A DNA stretch of 7,360 nucleotides from OCS116 cluster bacterium (lineage in GTDB: Bacteria > Pseudomonadota > Alphaproteobacteria > Rhizobiales > OSC116). The notes below the pieces were generated by a model that saw only the letters and a program-made list of their open reading frames with translations, did no database searches and was not told the origin of the DNA. Both the position numbers and the translations under genes were made by a program. The DNA lies in the NCBI GenBank assembly GCA_002402005.2, contig NVUS02000275.1:1-7360 (forward strand). Direction: 5' to 3'. Positions 6,111-7,360 of the stretch are shown in pieces (within the stretch, counting starts at the first letter, position 1; each line of letters starts with the position of its first letter).

Positions 6111-7100
6111 ATGTTCAAGAATAGTTTAAAAAGATTTGCTTTAGGTGCATTATTTGCGGGGCTTCTAAGTTCTACATTTGCATATGCAGAGACTGATGGT
6201 AAAAAAGTTGCCTTAATTGTAGGGCCTAGCCAAGATGCTTTTATTGGCACATGGGTGAAGACATTTATAGAAAATGCATCTGCCAAAGGAATTGAAGTCG
6301 AGAGCTTTTCTAGCCCGTTTGATCCGGCTTTGCAAACACGCCAAATTGATGATGCGGTGGCACAGAAGTTTGACGCCATTTTGGTGCAACCGATTAGCCA
6401 AAATGCAATATTACCGGTGCTTTTTAGAGCTAAAGAATCATCAATTCCAGTCATCACAATCATGGTGAAATTGGATGAAAAAGCTAAAGACTTATATGTA
6501 AGCTATGTTGGCGAAGACGCTTACACTCTAGGTAGCCTTGCTGGTGAAGCGATGGTCAACGCGCTTAAAAATGCCGGCAAAGAAACCGCTCGTATTGCGG
6601 CGATAACGGGCTCTTTATCTGAAGGCATTGCACCTGTTCGTATGGCTGGGTTTAAAGACACTATTGCAAAATTGGCTCCTGGAGTTGAAATTGTTGCTGT
6701 TGAAGATGTGAAATGGAACCCCGTTGCTGGTGAACAAGTTGCGGGTCAACTATTGGTTAGATTTTCATCAGACGGTGGCTTGGATGGAATTTATGGCATG
6801 AATGACAGGTTGGCTAATTCCGTGATCCAAGCAGCAACGACAATCGGTGTTTCTACGGGCACAGGAAAAGATGACTTGATCGTCATTGGTGGCAATTGCC
6901 AAGGCCCTGGCATGAGAAATATGCAAACAAACGCAATGGCCGCCACTGTCGAAATGTTGCCAGCTGTGTCTGCAAAAGTGGCTGTGGGCGTTTTAGATAA
7001 GTTATTTTCAGATCAAGCGGTTGAGAAAACTTATTTTGAAACTCATACCATCATAACGTCTGCAAATTTGGCTTCTCATATCGAAGCTTGTTCCTACTAA
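6111..7100 (+). CDS. Periplasmic sugar-type ABC importer substrate-binding protein
   Basis: A 329-residue type 1 periplasmic binding protein (RbsB-like). Residues 1-26 form a signal peptide: basic MFKNSLKR, a hydrophobic core, and a cleavage site after AYA. The mature protein starts the first Rossmann lobe with KKVALIVGPSQDAF (31-44). It continues with the family segments QIDDAVAQKFDAILVQP (78-94), VGEDAYTLGSLAGEAM (133-148) and the hinge-side MNDRLANSV (230-238). In the usual ribose-binding series a G-x-D motif binds the sugar in the second lobe. Here the corresponding segment reads IGGNCQGPG (259-267), with Asn at the Asp position, so the ligand may not be an ordinary sugar. The start is chosen because of the GGGAGG site and the signal peptide; extending to the TTG at 6012 would place 33 residues before the signal peptide. 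The ATPase gene begins 27 bp downstream in the same operon. The ligand is unknown; context suggests the compound, or a conjugate of it, broken down by the neighbouring enzymes. Confidence 0.9.
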   Translation: MFKNSLKRFALGALFAGLLSSTFAYAETDGKKVALIVGPSQDAFIGTWVKTFIENASAKGIEVESFSSPFDPALQTRQIDDAVAQKFDAILVQPISQNAILPVLFRAKESSIPVITIMVKLDEKAKDLYVSYVGEDAYTLGSLAGEAMVNALKNAGKETARIAAITGSLSEGIAPVRMAGFKDTIAKLAPGVEIVAVEDVKWNPVAGEQVAGQLLVRFSSDGGLDGIYGMNDRLANSVIQAATTIGVSTGTGKDDLIVIGGNCQGPGMRNMQTNAMAATVEMLPAVSAKVAVGVLDKLFSDQAVEKTYFETHTIITSANLASHIEACSY

Positions 7101-7127
7101 TACACACCTGATTGCAGGAAAAATAAT

Positions 7128-7360
7128 ATGAGTTTGAACAAACAAGAAAAAGTGGCGACTAGAAAGGTCGCCACCTCTCTGCTTAATGCTAACGCTGTTT
7201 CTAAGCGATATGGCGGCGTGCAAGCTTTGGACAATGCTTCAATAGAATTGCAACCCGGAGAGATACGCGCAATTTGTGGTGAAAATGGTGCTGGTAAAAG
7301 CACCCTAGTAAAAATTCTGACCGGGATTGTGATGCCAGACAACGGCACAATTGAAATGCA
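7128..7360 (+). CDS. Sugar-type ABC importer ATPase, N-terminal part (cut by window edge)
   Basis: The 77 visible codons encode the start of an RbsA/MglA-type ATPase: ANAVSKRYGGVQALDNASIEL (about 21-41), the PGE turn, and the Walker A motif GENGAGKST (51-59), followed by LVKILTGIVMPDNGTIEM. The family energises import through a permease pair that should follow downstream; such proteins usually carry two fused ATPase domains, of which only the beginning is seen. AGGAA lies 7 nt before the ATG. The N-terminus carries roughly 20 residues (MSLNKQEKVATRKVATSLLN) before the first domain strand, longer than typical, and that part is encoded by a GC-rich hairpin. Confidence 0.9.
   Translation, partial: MSLNKQEKVATRKVATSLLNANAVSKRYGGVQALDNASIELQPGEIRAICGENGAGKSTLVKILTGIVMPDNGTIEM
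7152..7174 (+). repeat. GC-rich hairpin inside the start of the ATPase gene
   Basis: GTGGCGAC (7152-7159) and GTCGCCAC (7167-7174) are perfect complements around a 7-nt loop, 22 nt after the end of the ATG. At the protein level it encodes VATRKVAT. A stable stem behind a binding-protein gene is a known way of protecting its mRNA and giving it more product than the downstream ATPase. Placing it inside the coding sequence is unusual. No T-run follows, so it is not an intrinsic terminator. Confidence 0.6.

Overview
The window looks like part of an AT-rich alphaproteobacterial chromosome, an inference from protein style rather than from any marker gene. It holds a small catabolic locus for an unidentified compound plus a damaged chemoreceptor. 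I see no rRNA, tRNA, CRISPR array or insertion sequence.

Layout: (1) 1-199, minus strand, the N-terminal part of a glutathione S-transferase (GST), cut by the window edge. (2) 203-672, a 470-bp gene-free stretch with a perfect 35-bp inverted repeat next to a candidate GST promoter. (3) 673-2671, plus strand, a methyl-accepting chemotaxis protein broken by one extra G in a G4 run. (4) 2700-4835, minus strand, an apparent three-gene operon: fumarylacetoacetate hydrolase (FAH) family protein, then a type I extradiol-dioxygenase-like VOC protein, then a small XRE-type regulator that overlaps the dioxygenase gene by 14 bp. (5) 5074-5763, minus strand, a GntR/FCD regulator. (6) 6111-7360, plus strand, the start of a sugar-type ABC importer: periplasmic binding protein, then an ATPase cut by the window edge.

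The parts fit one pathway. A periplasmic binding protein imports a compound, a VOC dioxygenase opens a ring, a GST could isomerise the product (as in gentisate or homogentisate breakdown), and a FAH-type enzyme cleaves the C-C bond. A GntR/FCD regulator in the middle would sense an acid intermediate. Substrate and step order are inference.

The most notable signal is regulatory. A 14-bp element, TAAAA-N4-TTTTA, sits exactly 2 bp upstream of the candidate -35 box in front of GST, FAH and the binding-protein gene. At GST and the binding protein it occurs as a pair 19 bp apart. This suggests one regulator, most simply the local GntR protein, controls all three transcripts.
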